Shown here one piece after another: positions 7,845-16,794 of a stretch of DNA of 37,128 bases (positions within the stretch are counted from its first letter, which is position 1; each line of letters begins with the position of its first letter). Made by a program: the position numbers and the translations under genes. Location: the NCBI GenBank assembly GCA_029250825.1, contig JAQXEN010000029.1:1-37128 (forward strand). Reading direction: 5' to 3'. Source of the DNA: Porticoccaceae bacterium. Lineage in GTDB: Bacteria; Pseudomonadota; Gammaproteobacteria; Pseudomonadales; Porticoccaceae. The notes below the pieces were generated by a model. The model was not told the DNA's origin. It made no database searches and saw nothing but the letters and a program-made list of their open reading frames with translations.

Positions 7845-10259
7845 ATGGCCGCTGAACCAACTGAATCGAATGACAATATCTATCCGCTCCTGCCACTGCG
7901 TGATGTCGTCGTCTACCCGCATATGGTCGTTCCATTGTTTGTCGGTCGTGAGAAGTCGATCACTGCCCTCGAAGATGCGATGGAAAACGACAAACAGGTG
8001 GTTTTGCTTGCCCAACGAAATCCTGCAGATGATAACCCCGAACTCAAAGATCTCTATTCAGTGGGCACCCTTGCAACTATTCTGCAAATGCTTAAATTAC
8101 CGGATGGCACTCTCAAGGTGCTGGTTGAGGGCGCCTCGCGAGTCAATTTAGTCGATCCTATAGATGGCGAAGCCTTTATGCAGACCCGAATTGAAAAGCT
8201 AGCGGACGGCGATCTCGATGAGCGTGAGGCAGAGGTGTTGACCCGCTCGGCCATGTCTCTGTTTGAGCAATATGTCAATCTTAGCAAGAAAATTCCCGCC
8301 GAGGTGATTGCCACCGTCAGCGGTATAGAAGATGCCAATCGTTTAGCGGATACCATTGCGTCCCATATGACTCTGAGCATTGAGCAAAAGCAGGATGTAT
8401 TGGAAGTGGCGGATCTTACCGAGCGCTTCGAACACTTAATGGGACTTATGGAATCTGAAATTGATCTGTTTCAGATGGAACAGCGCATCCGCGGCCGCGT
8501 TAAAAAGCAAATGGAAAAAAGCCAGCGCGAGTACTATCTCAATGAGCAGATGAAAGCCATTCAGAAAGAACTCGGCGATATGGATGACGGCGGATCAGAG
8601 ATCGATCAACTAGAGACAAAGATTGATGAAGTGGGCATGCCAAAAGGAGCCCTTGAAAAAGCCAAGTCAGAACTGGGCAAACTTAAAATGATGTCCCCCA
8701 TGTCTGCGGAAGCCTCTGTGCTGCGTAACTATATTGACTGGATGATTGGAGTGCCTTGGAAAAAGCGCTCCCGTGTTAAACACAACCTAGTGGACGCCCA
8801 GCAGACTCTAGATCAAGATCACCACGGTCTAGAGGAGGTCAAAGAGCGTATCCTCGAATTTCTCGCGGTACAGCAACGGGTTAAAAAGCTTAAAGGGCCA
8901 GTGCTCTGCCTGGTAGGGCCTCCAGGTGTCGGTAAAACCTCCCTAGGTGAGTCAATCGCCCGCGCCACTGGCCGACAGTTTGTGCGCATGAGCCTCGGCG
9001 GCGTGCGCGATGAAGCCGAAATTCGCGGCCATCGGCGAACCTATATCGGTTCACTGCCGGGCAAGGTGATTCAAAAGCTCTCTAAGGTGAAAGTTAAGAA
9101 TCCACTGTTTCTGCTGGATGAAATTGACAAGATGGGTATGGACCAGCGCGGTGATCCAGCATCGGCCTTATTAGAAGTGCTAGATCCAGAGCAGAACCAT
9201 ACCTTTAATGATCACTATCTCGAGGTGGACTACGATCTCTCTGAGGTGATGTTTATCTGTACTGCCAACTCCATGAATATTCCGGGGCCATTGCTCGACC
9301 GTATGGAAGTAATTCGTATTCCCGGTTACACCGAAGGCGAAAAAGTCGCCATTGCCGAGAAATACCTGGTGCCCAAGCAGCGCAAAGCCAATGGCTTGAA
9401 AGAGTCTGAGCTGGAGATTACCGAAGGTGCGCTGCAGGACGCGATTAGATACTACACCCGTGAAGCCGGTGTCCGTGGTCTGGATCGTGATATCGCCAAA
9501 ATTTGCCGTAAAATTGTCACCGAGCATGTTCGCGATGGTGCCGCTTCAACCGAGAGTGTTGGCTCTGAGCAGCTTGAGTCTCTGCTGGGGGTTCGCCGCT
9601 TTGACTATGGCCGTGCCGAAGCGGAAAACCAGATCGGGCAGGTTACAGGTCTGGCGTGGACTTCTGTTGGCGGTGAGCTATTGACCATTGAGTCTGCGGC
9701 AATTCCCGGTAAGGGACGGGTGATTAAAACCGGATCTCTGGGCGATGTGATGCAGGAATCTATCCAAGCAGCCCTCACAGTGGTTAGAAGTCGTGCAAAG
9801 GCCCTCGGCATCCGCAAGGACTTCTATCAGGAGAACGACCTTCATATCCATGTTCCCGAGGGTGCCACGCCAAAGGACGGACCTTCGGCAGGTGTTGGCA
9901 TGTGTACGGCTCTGGTATCGGTTTTAACCGGTATTCCGGTAAAAGCTAATGTTGCCATGACCGGTGAAATAACCTTGCGCGGTCAGGTGTTGAAGATTGG
10001 AGGCTTGAAGGAAAAGCTTCTTGCAGCCCACCGAGGCGGTATCACCACGGTGATCATTCCTGACGATAATGGTAGTGATTTGAAGGAGATACCGGATAAC
10101 ATTAAAGCAGATCTTACTATCTGTCAGGTAAAATGGATCGATGAAGTATTGGCCATTGCCCTAGAGCATAATCCCGAATCTTTAAGCGATGAAGAATTTA
10201 ATCGTAGCAGTGGAGTGAAGGAAGAGGGGCAACAGTCCTCTAGGCCAAGTACTCACTAG
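7845..10259 (+). CDS. lon: ATP-dependent protease Lon
   Basis: An 804-residue AAA+ serine protease that degrades misfolded and regulatory proteins in the cytosol. In order: N-terminal substrate-binding domain (from about residue 14, [13 protein letters not shown]), a coiled-coil region, the AAA+ module with Walker A GPPGVGKT (358-365) and Walker B FLLDEIDK, and the C-terminal protease domain. The catalytic dyad is Ser681 (PKDGPSAG) and Lys724 ([14 protein letters not shown]). The ATG follows GAGGT. It is set off from clpX by a terminator and has its own candidate promoter; hupB follows after 163 nt. Confidence 0.97.
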   Translation: MAAEPTESNDNIYPLLPLRDVVVYPHMVVPLFVGREKSITALEDAMENDKQVVLLAQRNPADDNPELKDLYSVGTLATILQMLKLPDGTLKVLVEGASRVNLVDPIDGEAFMQTRIEKLADGDLDEREAEVLTRSAMSLFEQYVNLSKKIPAEVIATVSGIEDANRLADTIASHMTLSIEQKQDVLEVADLTERFEHLMGLMESEIDLFQMEQRIRGRVKKQMEKSQREYYLNEQMKAIQKELGDMDDGGSEIDQLETKIDEVGMPKGALEKAKSELGKLKMMSPMSAEASVLRNYIDWMIGVPWKKRSRVKHNLVDAQQTLDQDHHGLEEVKERILEFLAVQQRVKKLKGPVLCLVGPPGVGKTSLGESIARATGRQFVRMSLGGVRDEAEIRGHRRTYIGSLPGKVIQKLSKVKVKNPLFLLDEIDKMGMDQRGDPASALLEVLDPEQNHTFNDHYLEVDYDLSEVMFICTANSMNIPGPLLDRMEVIRIPGYTEGEKVAIAEKYLVPKQRKANGLKESELEITEGALQDAIRYYTREAGVRGLDRDIAKICRKIVTEHVRDGAASTESVGSEQLESLLGVRRFDYGRAEAENQIGQVTGLAWTSVGGELLTIESAAIPGKGRVIKTGSLGDVMQESIQAALTVVRSRAKALGIRKDFYQENDLHIHVPEGATPKDGPSAGVGMCTALVSVLTGIPVKANVAMTGEITLRGQVLKIGGLKEKLLAAHRGGITTVIIPDDNGSDLKEIPDNIKADLTICQVKWIDEVLAIALEHNPESLSDEEFNRSSGVKEEGQQSSRPSTH

Positions 10260-10272
10260 GGATAAAGAAATT

Positions 10273-10311
10273 AGCCATTTCGTCAAACGGGGCTTGACCC
10301 GCGAAATGGCT
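10273..10311 (+). other. 10-bp inverted repeat after lon
   Basis: AGCCATTTCG (10273-10282) pairs perfectly with CGAAATGGCT (10302-10311). There is no T-run, so it is not a classical terminator. The hupB -35 box lies inside its loop. Confidence 0.6.
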
Positions 10312-10322
10312 ATTGGTATAAA
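10294..10322 (+). promoter_or_regulatory. sigma70 promoter for hupB
   Basis: TTGACC (10294-10299), 17-nt spacer, TATAAA (10317-10322). The leader would be about 95 nt. The -35 lies in the loop of the inverted repeat and the -10 is just downstream of it. Confidence 0.65.
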
Positions 10323-10422
10323 GGATCCACGATTGAGCGTGAGGCCAGATGTGTAGTGAGTTTGGACTCGAAAAGCCTTTCTATTTGACTACGCAAAACT
10401 AATTCCAAAAAAGGGGAATACC

Positions 10423-10695
10423 GTGAATAAATCTGAACTTATCGACGCAATTGCTGCTGGCGCAGACATTTCTAAAGCTTCAGCAGGACGTGCTCTTGAC
10501 TCAGCACTTGAAGCAGTAACCGGATCACTGAAGAATGGCGATCAAGTTTCACTGGTTGGCTTTGGTACTTTTGCTGTTAAGCATCGCGCAGCGCGTGCAG
10601 GCCGTAACCCACAGACTGGTCAAGAAATCCAGATTAAAGCAGCCAACGTGCCTAGCTTTAAAGCTGGTAAAGCGTTGAAGGACGCTGTTAACTAA
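10423..10695 (+). CDS. hupB: DNA-binding protein HU-beta
   Basis: A 90-residue histone-like protein that bends and compacts DNA as a dimer. The HU/IHF signature is complete: [21 protein letters not shown]-type arm at about 46-66, containing the Pro63-equivalent that intercalates DNA. It starts with GTG after AAGGGGA. It has a good promoter upstream and a strong terminator downstream, so it is probably mostly monocistronic. Its place between lon and ppiD matches Pseudomonas. Confidence 0.96.
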   Translation: MNKSELIDAIAAGADISKASAGRALDSALEAVTGSLKNGDQVSLVGFGTFAVKHRAARAGRNPQTGQEIQIKAANVPSFKAGKALKDAVN

Positions 10696-10723
10696 TATAC
10701 AGCCAAAGGTTTGTTTATTTGGT

Positions 10724-10753
10724 AAAAAGGCGCATCGGTGATGCGCCTTTTTT
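10724..10753 (+). terminator. intrinsic terminator after hupB
   Basis: Stem GGCGCATC/GATGCGCC (10729-10736, 10740-10747) with a 3-nt loop, five A before and six T after. Confidence 0.9.
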
Positions 10754-10820
10754 AATAAAGCGCTAAGTAAAAGTGTTGTAAAAAATGACTATTGTATTAA
10801 TCGCATTAAGGGACAGATAA

Positions 10821-12677
10821 ATGTTAGACAGTTTTAGAAGCAACATGAAGGGCATCGCCTTCGGTATCGTTATTTTGATCGCCATCGTCTTTGCTTTTTC
10901 TGGTATTGGATCACTGTCTGTTTCCGGTAGTGCGTCTGATACTGCGGTCACCGTCAATGGCGAAAAAGTCACTGAGTTGAGCGTGGCGCGAGCCATCACC
11001 GGCGAGAAGCGACGCATCCTCAGGGAAAATGAAGGCCTCGATCCCGCAGTGCTGACAGACGAGTTAATCCGCCCGCAGGTGGTGGATCAAATAATTGGCC
11101 GCAAACTGCTTACGCAGGCGGCAAAGTCCTCAGGTATGGGCGTCTCTTCACGCTCTACAAGCAAAATACTTCTGGGTACTCCGGCTTTTCAGGGGGAAGA
11201 TGGTCGCTTTGATCAAGACCTCTATCTCTATACGATTCGCAATCAGGGCTACACCAGCGGTACATTCCTTGAAATGTTAAAAGGCGATATGTTGGTTGAG
11301 CAGTATGTTCGTGGTTTTATCGCATCTGGGTTTAGCACCGAGAGTGAGATCGACCTTTTGGCTAGCATTACCGAACAAAAGCGTGACTATTACTACCTGA
11401 CCCTGCCATTGCAGGCGTCCCTTGATGCTATCGATCTCAAGGAACAACAGATCGAAGATTACTATCAAGCTAACAAACAGCGCTACCAAGCCGCTGAACA
11501 GGTCGTAATCGATTATATTGAACTCAGTCCGGGACTGTTCAGTGCAACACAAACAGTCGCTGAAGAGCAGGTTAGAGCTCGCTACGAAGAGCAGCTTGAA
11601 ACTCTTGAGTCAACAACTTCACGTCAAGCGGCACATATTCTTCTGGCTGATCCCAGTGATGCCACCCTAAGTGAGATAACTGAAAAATTAGCCGCTGGTG
11701 AGTCCTTTGAAGCTCTGGCCAAAGAGTACTCAGAAGACGTTGGCTCCGCAGACTTTGGCGGTGACTTAGGTTACACCTCTGGCGATACCTTCCCGGAGTC
11801 CTTTGAGGCAGCCTTAGAAGCCCTGCAGGTTGGCGAAGTCTCCGCACCCGTAGCCACGGACAGCGGTACACACCTAATCAAATTGCTGGACATTCAAGAA
11901 CAGACTATCGACTTTGATTCCGAACGTGGGCGCATAGAGCAGGAGCTGATTACTGAACTGACCGATGTCTGGTTGGTAGAGAAGTTAGCTAAGTTGAAAG
12001 AGCTTAGCTACAACGCTGAAAGTCTTTCCGAGATCGCAGATGATCTGCAGTTGACAGCACAGGTGTCTGAGCCCTTTACACGAGCGGGCGCCACGGGTAT
12101 CAGTGCCGAGTCGGCAGTGGTTCAGGCAGCCTTCAGTGCTGAAGTCTTTGAAGACAACTATGCCAGTGAAGTGCTGGAACTGGGCGATGACCGCTATGTT
12201 GTGCTCAAGCTCAACAAGGCGATTCCAGCTCGTCAGAAAGCATTGGCTGAAGTGAAAAGCACTGTAATCGCAACGCTGACCAATGAGCTGGCGCGAGATA
12301 GTCTCGCCACTCAAGGCCGAGAGCTAGAGGCGCAAGTCGACTCCGGTGAGCAGGTTGAAAGCGTAGCCAAAGCCGAAGATCTAGACTGGCAGGTTGTTTT
12401 GGATGCTAAGCGTAGTACCGGTGGTCTTAATGACGAGATTAAGCGTTTTGTTTTTCAACTGCCAGCCACGGCGACTGCAGATTTGGTGGAAAGTTTTTAT
12501 ACCCGCAGCGGTGACTTTGTTCTGGTGGTCTTGACCGATGTTGAGGCGGGAGCAAGCAGCAACCTTAGTCCTGAGCAAACAGCTAGCTTGAGCAATGCCG
12601 GAGTATCCTCCAGCGGTGGCCGCGAGCTTCAGGCTGTGCAGGCAAGCCTGCTGAACAATGCGGATATCGAGCGATAG
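10821..12677 (+). CDS. ppiD: inner-membrane periplasmic folding chaperone PpiD
   Basis: A 618-residue SurA-like protein anchored in the inner membrane. It meets newly secreted proteins as they leave the Sec translocon. A short cytosolic N-terminus is followed by one membrane helix (about 11-32). A SurA-N-like chaperone region (about 45-180) and a parvulin rotamase domain (about 268-358, AAHILLADPSD to SGTHLIKLLDI) follow, then a long C-terminal region. The length is close to E. coli PpiD (623). GGGA precedes the ATG. It follows the hupB terminator, so it needs its own promoter, which I cannot place with confidence. Confidence 0.95.
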   Translation: MLDSFRSNMKGIAFGIVILIAIVFAFSGIGSLSVSGSASDTAVTVNGEKVTELSVARAITGEKRRILRENEGLDPAVLTDELIRPQVVDQIIGRKLLTQAAKSSGMGVSSRSTSKILLGTPAFQGEDGRFDQDLYLYTIRNQGYTSGTFLEMLKGDMLVEQYVRGFIASGFSTESEIDLLASITEQKRDYYYLTLPLQASLDAIDLKEQQIEDYYQANKQRYQAAEQVVIDYIELSPGLFSATQTVAEEQVRARYEEQLETLESTTSRQAAHILLADPSDATLSEITEKLAAGESFEALAKEYSEDVGSADFGGDLGYTSGDTFPESFEAALEALQVGEVSAPVATDSGTHLIKLLDIQEQTIDFDSERGRIEQELITELTDVWLVEKLAKLKELSYNAESLSEIADDLQLTAQVSEPFTRAGATGISAESAVVQAAFSAEVFEDNYASEVLELGDDRYVVLKLNKAIPARQKALAEVKSTVIATLTNELARDSLATQGRELEAQVDSGEQVESVAKAEDLDWQVVLDAKRSTGGLNDEIKRFVFQLPATATADLVESFYTRSGDFVLVVLTDVEAGASSNLSPEQTASLSNAGVSSSGGRELQAVQASLLNNADIER

Positions 12678-12780
12678 AATAGAGAAGATTCAGTGGGGAG
12701 TTCTGGTGTTTAGAGCTTCCTGCTGTTTTTACCGCTGAGCCTTTAAGAGCGAAGCTGTCTCTTCAAAGACTGTTAGTTTC

Positions 12781-12831
12781 AAGGCTCTCCATCACAAAGC
12801 TCTCCATCACAAAGCTCATCAATACAAAGCT
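12781..12831. repeat. 15-bp tandem repeats between ppiD and mltD
   Basis: Three consecutive 15-mers, AAGGCTCTCCATCAC, AAAGCTCTCCATCAC and AAAGCTCATCAATAC, then a partial AAAGCT. They lie between convergent genes. No clear terminator hairpin is visible in the 206-nt gap. Confidence 0.8.
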
Positions 12832-12883
12832 TTTCCCCAACCAAAACCCCAATAGTAAGTAAGCTGCGAGCTCTCTAGGCGCT

Positions 12884-14482
12884 TTAAATCTTCAGTGCAT
12901 TAATAAACAGTGTTAGGCGCTGCCCCGGCTGCAGCAGTGCGCTGCGACGAATTTTATTCCACCCGGTAATATCGGAGATCGCCACATCAAAGCGGCTTGC
13001 AATCAGCGATAGGGAATCGCCGCGCCTTACCCTGTAAGACAGTTTGCGTAGATGCTCAGATTCCACTGTGGCGTTCTGACTGCCAACCACTAAGCGGTCA
13101 TTAACCTGCAGCGTATTACTGGACAACTTATTTGTCTCACGCAGTCGCTTAATGCTGGTATTAAACTGCTTGGCAATAGACCAGAGGGAATCGCCGGAGC
13201 TGACATTGTAATAGAGTGGCTCTTGGGTGCCATCAGTTGCGACCTTCGTTAAATAACTGCCATTTTCCCCGGCATGGGGAATCAGCAATACCTGACGGAT
13301 CCGCAGTCGATCACTTTTTAGCTTGTTGCGCTCGCGCAACCATGATGTGGGTATATCAAAGCGCAGGGCTATCTCTGAGAGGGTGTCTCCGCTGACTACA
13401 GAGTACTCTGTGTGTGGCACCCAGGTTTTGGGGTCCGTGGTAGCGAGCAGATCCCGCAGGGGCTGAGCTTGGCCCAGGGGCAGTAACAGGCTGTGGGTGC
13501 TCTCTGGTGGCGTTAGAGCACGGCGATAGGCGGGGTTAAGTCTGGTGAACTCGGCCACTTCAATATCACTGAGTTGAATAACCTTGCCCAGATCAATCTG
13601 TGAGCTAATCTCGACAATCTCAAAATACGGCTGATTGGCTATGGCGGGCAGCTCCAGATCATACTTTTGGGGGGCGCGAATTAAGGTCGCCAGAGCCAGA
13701 AGCTGGGGCACATAGTTGCGAGTTTCTCTAGGCAGCGAGATAGACCAGAAGTCGGTGCCTTTTTGGGCTTTGCGATTGCGCCTAATGGACTTGCTCACAT
13801 AGCCTTGTCCAGAGTTATAGGCAGCCAGCGCCAGCAGCCAGTCACTGTCAAAACGCCGGTGCAATCGCGTCAGATAGGTGATTGCCGCATCGGTAGAGGC
13901 CACCACATCTCTCCGGCCGTCGTACCAGCGATCTCGGCGCAGCCCCAGAGAGGCTCCGGTTGAGGGAATAAACTGCCAAAGGCCCACGGCATGACTGTGA
14001 GAATAGGCGAGGGGGTCATAGGTGCTCTCAACAATTGGCAATAGAGCCAGTTCTAGAGGCAGGCCAGCTTCAGACAGCTGCTCGGTGACATAGTAAATAA
14101 AGGGTTCAGCCCGTTCAAAAACTGTCTTTAGGTAGCTTGGATTGCGTAGATACCAGTCGCGCTGTTTGGTGACACTTGCGGGCATGGATTCCGGTGTTAG
14201 GGCAAAGCCATCTCGGAGTCGCTGCCACAGATCAATCTCTGGGCTTTTTATGTCTGTGCGTTCAAGCTCTTGGCTTTGCATATCTAATGCAGCAACAGGC
14301 GCAACGGTGTCAGTATTCTCGGTGGCCAGCGGGATATCGTCTAACTTAGGCTGTTCGACTGCGGCTGAACCCTCAGCTATAGCAGTCGCATCGGGGTTTG
14401 CCTCGGGCAGATGGCTGCAGCCCAGAGTGATAAGTGCTAGGCAAAAGGGCAGAATAAAAGCGTTTGATGCAACAGATGGCAA
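12884..14482 (-). CDS. mltD: membrane-bound lytic murein transglycosylase D
   Basis: A 532-residue lipoprotein that cleaves peptidoglycan glycan strands to 1,6-anhydro products. The signal peptide ends in lipobox ITLGC (Cys22). The SLT domain has catalytic Glu152 in ESTYDP, followed by GLWQFIPSTG and AYNSGQGYV. Three LysM peptidoglycan-binding repeats follow (about 358-402, 424-467, 482-526). The start is odd. The frame has no ATG before the domain and only TTG at 14482 with a weak AAGAGA upstream, and the resulting n-region has no Lys or Arg. A stop lies about 50 nt further up, so only rare start codons could lengthen it (ATT would add Arg). In Pseudomonas gloB lies next to mltD; it is absent here. 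Confidence 0.93.
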   Translation of the reverse strand: MPSVASNAFILPFCLALITLGCSHLPEANPDATAIAEGSAAVEQPKLDDIPLATENTDTVAPVAALDMQSQELERTDIKSPEIDLWQRLRDGFALTPESMPASVTKQRDWYLRNPSYLKTVFERAEPFIYYVTEQLSEAGLPLELALLPIVESTYDPLAYSHSHAVGLWQFIPSTGASLGLRRDRWYDGRRDVVASTDAAITYLTRLHRRFDSDWLLALAAYNSGQGYVSKSIRRNRKAQKGTDFWSISLPRETRNYVPQLLALATLIRAPQKYDLELPAIANQPYFEIVEISSQIDLGKVIQLSDIEVAEFTRLNPAYRRALTPPESTHSLLLPLGQAQPLRDLLATTDPKTWVPHTEYSVVSGDTLSEIALRFDIPTSWLRERNKLKSDRLRIRQVLLIPHAGENGSYLTKVATDGTQEPLYYNVSSGDSLWSIAKQFNTSIKRLRETNKLSSNTLQVNDRLVVGSQNATVESEHLRKLSYRVRRGDSLSLIASRFDVAISDITGWNKIRRSALLQPGQRLTLFINALKI

Positions 14483-14675
14483 AGTAGATTCTCTTAATAT
14501 TGATATGAAAATTGATTTTGGGCAGGATTGTAACGATCAGCCGAAGACGAAACAATCATCGGCTTCACAGAGGCCGAAATTCAACTCTGATGACCTCGGA
14601 TCATCACATCCTCCACTGGCCTTTAGGTAGCTCAGGGAACATAATAACCAGCATGACAAAAAGCCCCTTTTCACA

Positions 14676-15578
14676 ATGATTCTAAAGCACCTCCGCCGCG
14701 CCGGCGAGAATCTATTTGACCGTCTCAAAGTGAGAGATCTGGCGCTGTCGTCCGAGGCTATTGGGCATTGGTTGAAAACCGATTTTGGGCGCTATCTGCT
14801 GCGCCAGGAACGCCGTATTCTGCGTGACAAATGTTCCAATCTGCCGGGTTATCGTATGTTACGGTTGGGGCTTAGTGAAGACAGTGAAACCCTCGATTGC
14901 TTTAATCATATTCACTGTTTCAGCATGCATCCCTCAGAGCGTAAGGCCGGTCATGGCGCCATTTCTGACTATATGGAATTGCCGCTGATGTCGGAAACCT
15001 TAGATGCGGTGTTACTGCACCATGCCCTAGAGTTTTCGACCTCGCCCAAGGCGGTGTTGGCGGAAGCCAGCAGGGTGGTGATGCCTGGCGGCCATATGGT
15101 GCTCTGTATGTTAAATCCCTACGGCCCTATGGGACTGATTAAGTTTCCCATGCAGCTGTTCTCTAAACAGCCTCAATACCGTTTCCATAATCTGCGTATT
15201 AGCCGGCTAATTGACTGGCTGTCGCTGCTTAATTTTCATGTCGTACAAATTGAGCATGGTGCCTATAATCCTCCGGTCGATGTTCCCGGCTGGGTAGAGC
15301 ATAACAACCTCTGGGAGCGGGCCTGTAAAAAGATTCGTTTTCCATTGGGCAATGTCTATATGATTCACGCGGTGAAACGGGTTCCTAGGGGCACCAAGAC
15401 AGTTTCTTCCCCCTGGCAGCGGGTGGCCAATAATGGGTATCCTGCATCGAGTGGGATAAAACAGGCGCCTCATATCAATCAAACATCTCTTGAGGGTCCA
15501 GCACTCCGTCTGAGTCGAGCATCCCTTTTGAGTCAAGTATCAAAGCAAAAAACCTCAGATCAAAAAAAACGCCAATAA
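14676..15578 (+). CDS. SAM-dependent methyltransferase (type 11-like)
   Basis: A 300-residue protein matching the methyltransferase that usually sits beside rnhA in Pseudomonas-type genomes. The recognisable part is the second half of a Rossmann-type fold: ELPLMSETLDAVLLHHALEF (motif II/III region), then EASRVVMPGGHMVLCMLNP. The usual glycine-rich motif I is not obvious; RMLRLGLSED at about 60-69 lies where it should be, so SAM binding may be atypical. The substrate is unknown. The start has no strong Shine-Dalgarno. The C-terminal 40-50 residues are polar and probably disordered. It is divergent from mltD and heads a tight run with rnhA (18-nt gap), dnaQ and hrpA. Confidence 0.75.
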   Translation: MILKHLRRAGENLFDRLKVRDLALSSEAIGHWLKTDFGRYLLRQERRILRDKCSNLPGYRMLRLGLSEDSETLDCFNHIHCFSMHPSERKAGHGAISDYMELPLMSETLDAVLLHHALEFSTSPKAVLAEASRVVMPGGHMVLCMLNPYGPMGLIKFPMQLFSKQPQYRFHNLRISRLIDWLSLLNFHVVQIEHGAYNPPVDVPGWVEHNNLWERACKKIRFPLGNVYMIHAVKRVPRGTKTVSSPWQRVANNGYPASSGIKQAPHINQTSLEGPALRLSRASLLSQVSKQKTSDQKKRQ

Positions 15579-15596
15579 AAAAGCTAAGGGCCGAAT

Positions 15597-16028
15597 ATGA
15601 AAGTAGTTGAATTATTTACCGATGGCGCCTGTCGCGGCAATCCGGGTCCCGGCGGCTGGGGCGTATTGATGCGCTACGGTGACAAAGAGAAAAGCCTGTG
15701 CGGTGGCGAGGCGGATACTACCAATAATCGCATGGAGTTAACTGCGGTCATCGAGGGTATCGCTGCCCTCAGTGAACCCTGCAAGGTATCAGTCACCTCA
15801 GACTCAACTTATGTGCTCAAAGGAATCCAGGAATGGATGCCAGCTTGGAAAAAGCGCAACTGGAAAACGGCCAGCAAGAAGCCAGTGAAAAATGTTGATC
15901 TCTGGCAGCGGCTCGATGGAGTGATTGGGCAACATGATATTGATTGGCACTGGGTAAAAGGGCACAGTGGACACATTGAAAATGAAATTGCCGATCAGCT
16001 AGCCAATCGCGGTATCGACGAACTCTAA
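15597..16028 (+). CDS. rnhA: ribonuclease HI
   Basis: A 143-residue endonuclease that removes RNA from RNA-DNA hybrids, such as R-loops and replication primers. The four acidic metal-binding residues are Asp9 ([11 protein letters not shown]), Glu47 (NRMELTA), Asp69 (SDSTYV) and Asp133. The catalytic His123 is in VKGHSGH. The basic handle region ([15 protein letters not shown]) is present. The length matches E. coli (155). TAAGGG precedes the ATG. It is co-directional with dnaQ, 37 nt apart, unlike the divergent arrangement in E. coli. Confidence 0.97.
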   Translation: MKVVELFTDGACRGNPGPGGWGVLMRYGDKEKSLCGGEADTTNNRMELTAVIEGIAALSEPCKVSVTSDSTYVLKGIQEWMPAWKKRNWKTASKKPVKNVDLWQRLDGVIGQHDIDWHWVKGHSGHIENEIADQLANRGIDEL

Positions 16029-16065
16029 CCGCCTGATAAACACAAAATTATAAGTAGCAGATATC

Positions 16066-16785
16066 ATGAGACAGATTGTTCTCGATACAGAGACCACCGG
16101 CCTAGAAACCTCACAGGATCACCGCATTATTGAAATCGGCTGTGTCGAACTGGTGGGGCGCAAGCTCACCGGCAGGCACTACCATCAATATATTAATCCT
16201 CAGCGCAAGGTCGATGCCGGCGCGATGGAAGTGCACGGTATCAGCGATGAGTTTCTGGCGGACAAACCATTATTTGAAACCGTCGCCCGGGAATTTCTCG
16301 AGTTTGTTGATGGCGCCGATCTGGTTATCCACAACGCACCGTTTGATGTGGGCTTTATCAACCATGAAATCGCCAAACTCAGTGGTGCCTATCAGGTCAT
16401 TGAGAGCGGCTGCCGAATTATTGATACCTTGGCCCTGGCGCGACAAAAGCACCCGGGGCAGAAGAATAATCTCGATGCCCTGTGTAAGCGCTATGGCGTA
16501 GATAACTCCCAGCGCGACTTACACGGCGCTCTATTGGATGCCGAGATTCTCGCCGATGTCTATCTGCTGATGACCGGCGGGCAGGTAAATCTCAATATCA
16601 GCGGCCAACAGGCCTCTGATGGCGGCCAAGACAGCGGCGCGGGGGATATTCGGCGTCTAGGGCAAGATCGCCAGCCACTGCGTGTTGTCACCGCCAGTGA
16701 GGAAGAAATAGAACTCCACCAACAGAAGCTCGAGGCGATTAATAAAAGCAGCGGCAACTGTGTGTGGATGAGTGGTGGCGACTGA
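16066..16785 (+). CDS. dnaQ: DNA polymerase III epsilon subunit, 3'-5' proofreading exonuclease
   Basis: A 239-residue DEDDh exonuclease that proofreads for the replicative polymerase. Exo I is DTETTG (Asp7, Glu9), Exo II HNAPFD (Asp94), Exo III HGALLDAEI (His153, Asp158). The C-terminal segment (about 180-239) is the flexible, polymerase-binding tail. It has no canonical clamp-binding motif that I recognise, apart from a Gln-rich region. It lies between rnhA and hrpA, 9 nt before the latter. Confidence 0.96.
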   Translation: MRQIVLDTETTGLETSQDHRIIEIGCVELVGRKLTGRHYHQYINPQRKVDAGAMEVHGISDEFLADKPLFETVAREFLEFVDGADLVIHNAPFDVGFINHEIAKLSGAYQVIESGCRIIDTLALARQKHPGQKNNLDALCKRYGVDNSQRDLHGALLDAEILADVYLLMTGGQVNLNISGQQASDGGQDSGAGDIRRLGQDRQPLRVVTASEEEIELHQQKLEAINKSSGNCVWMSGGD

Positions 16786-16794
16786 TACCTGACC

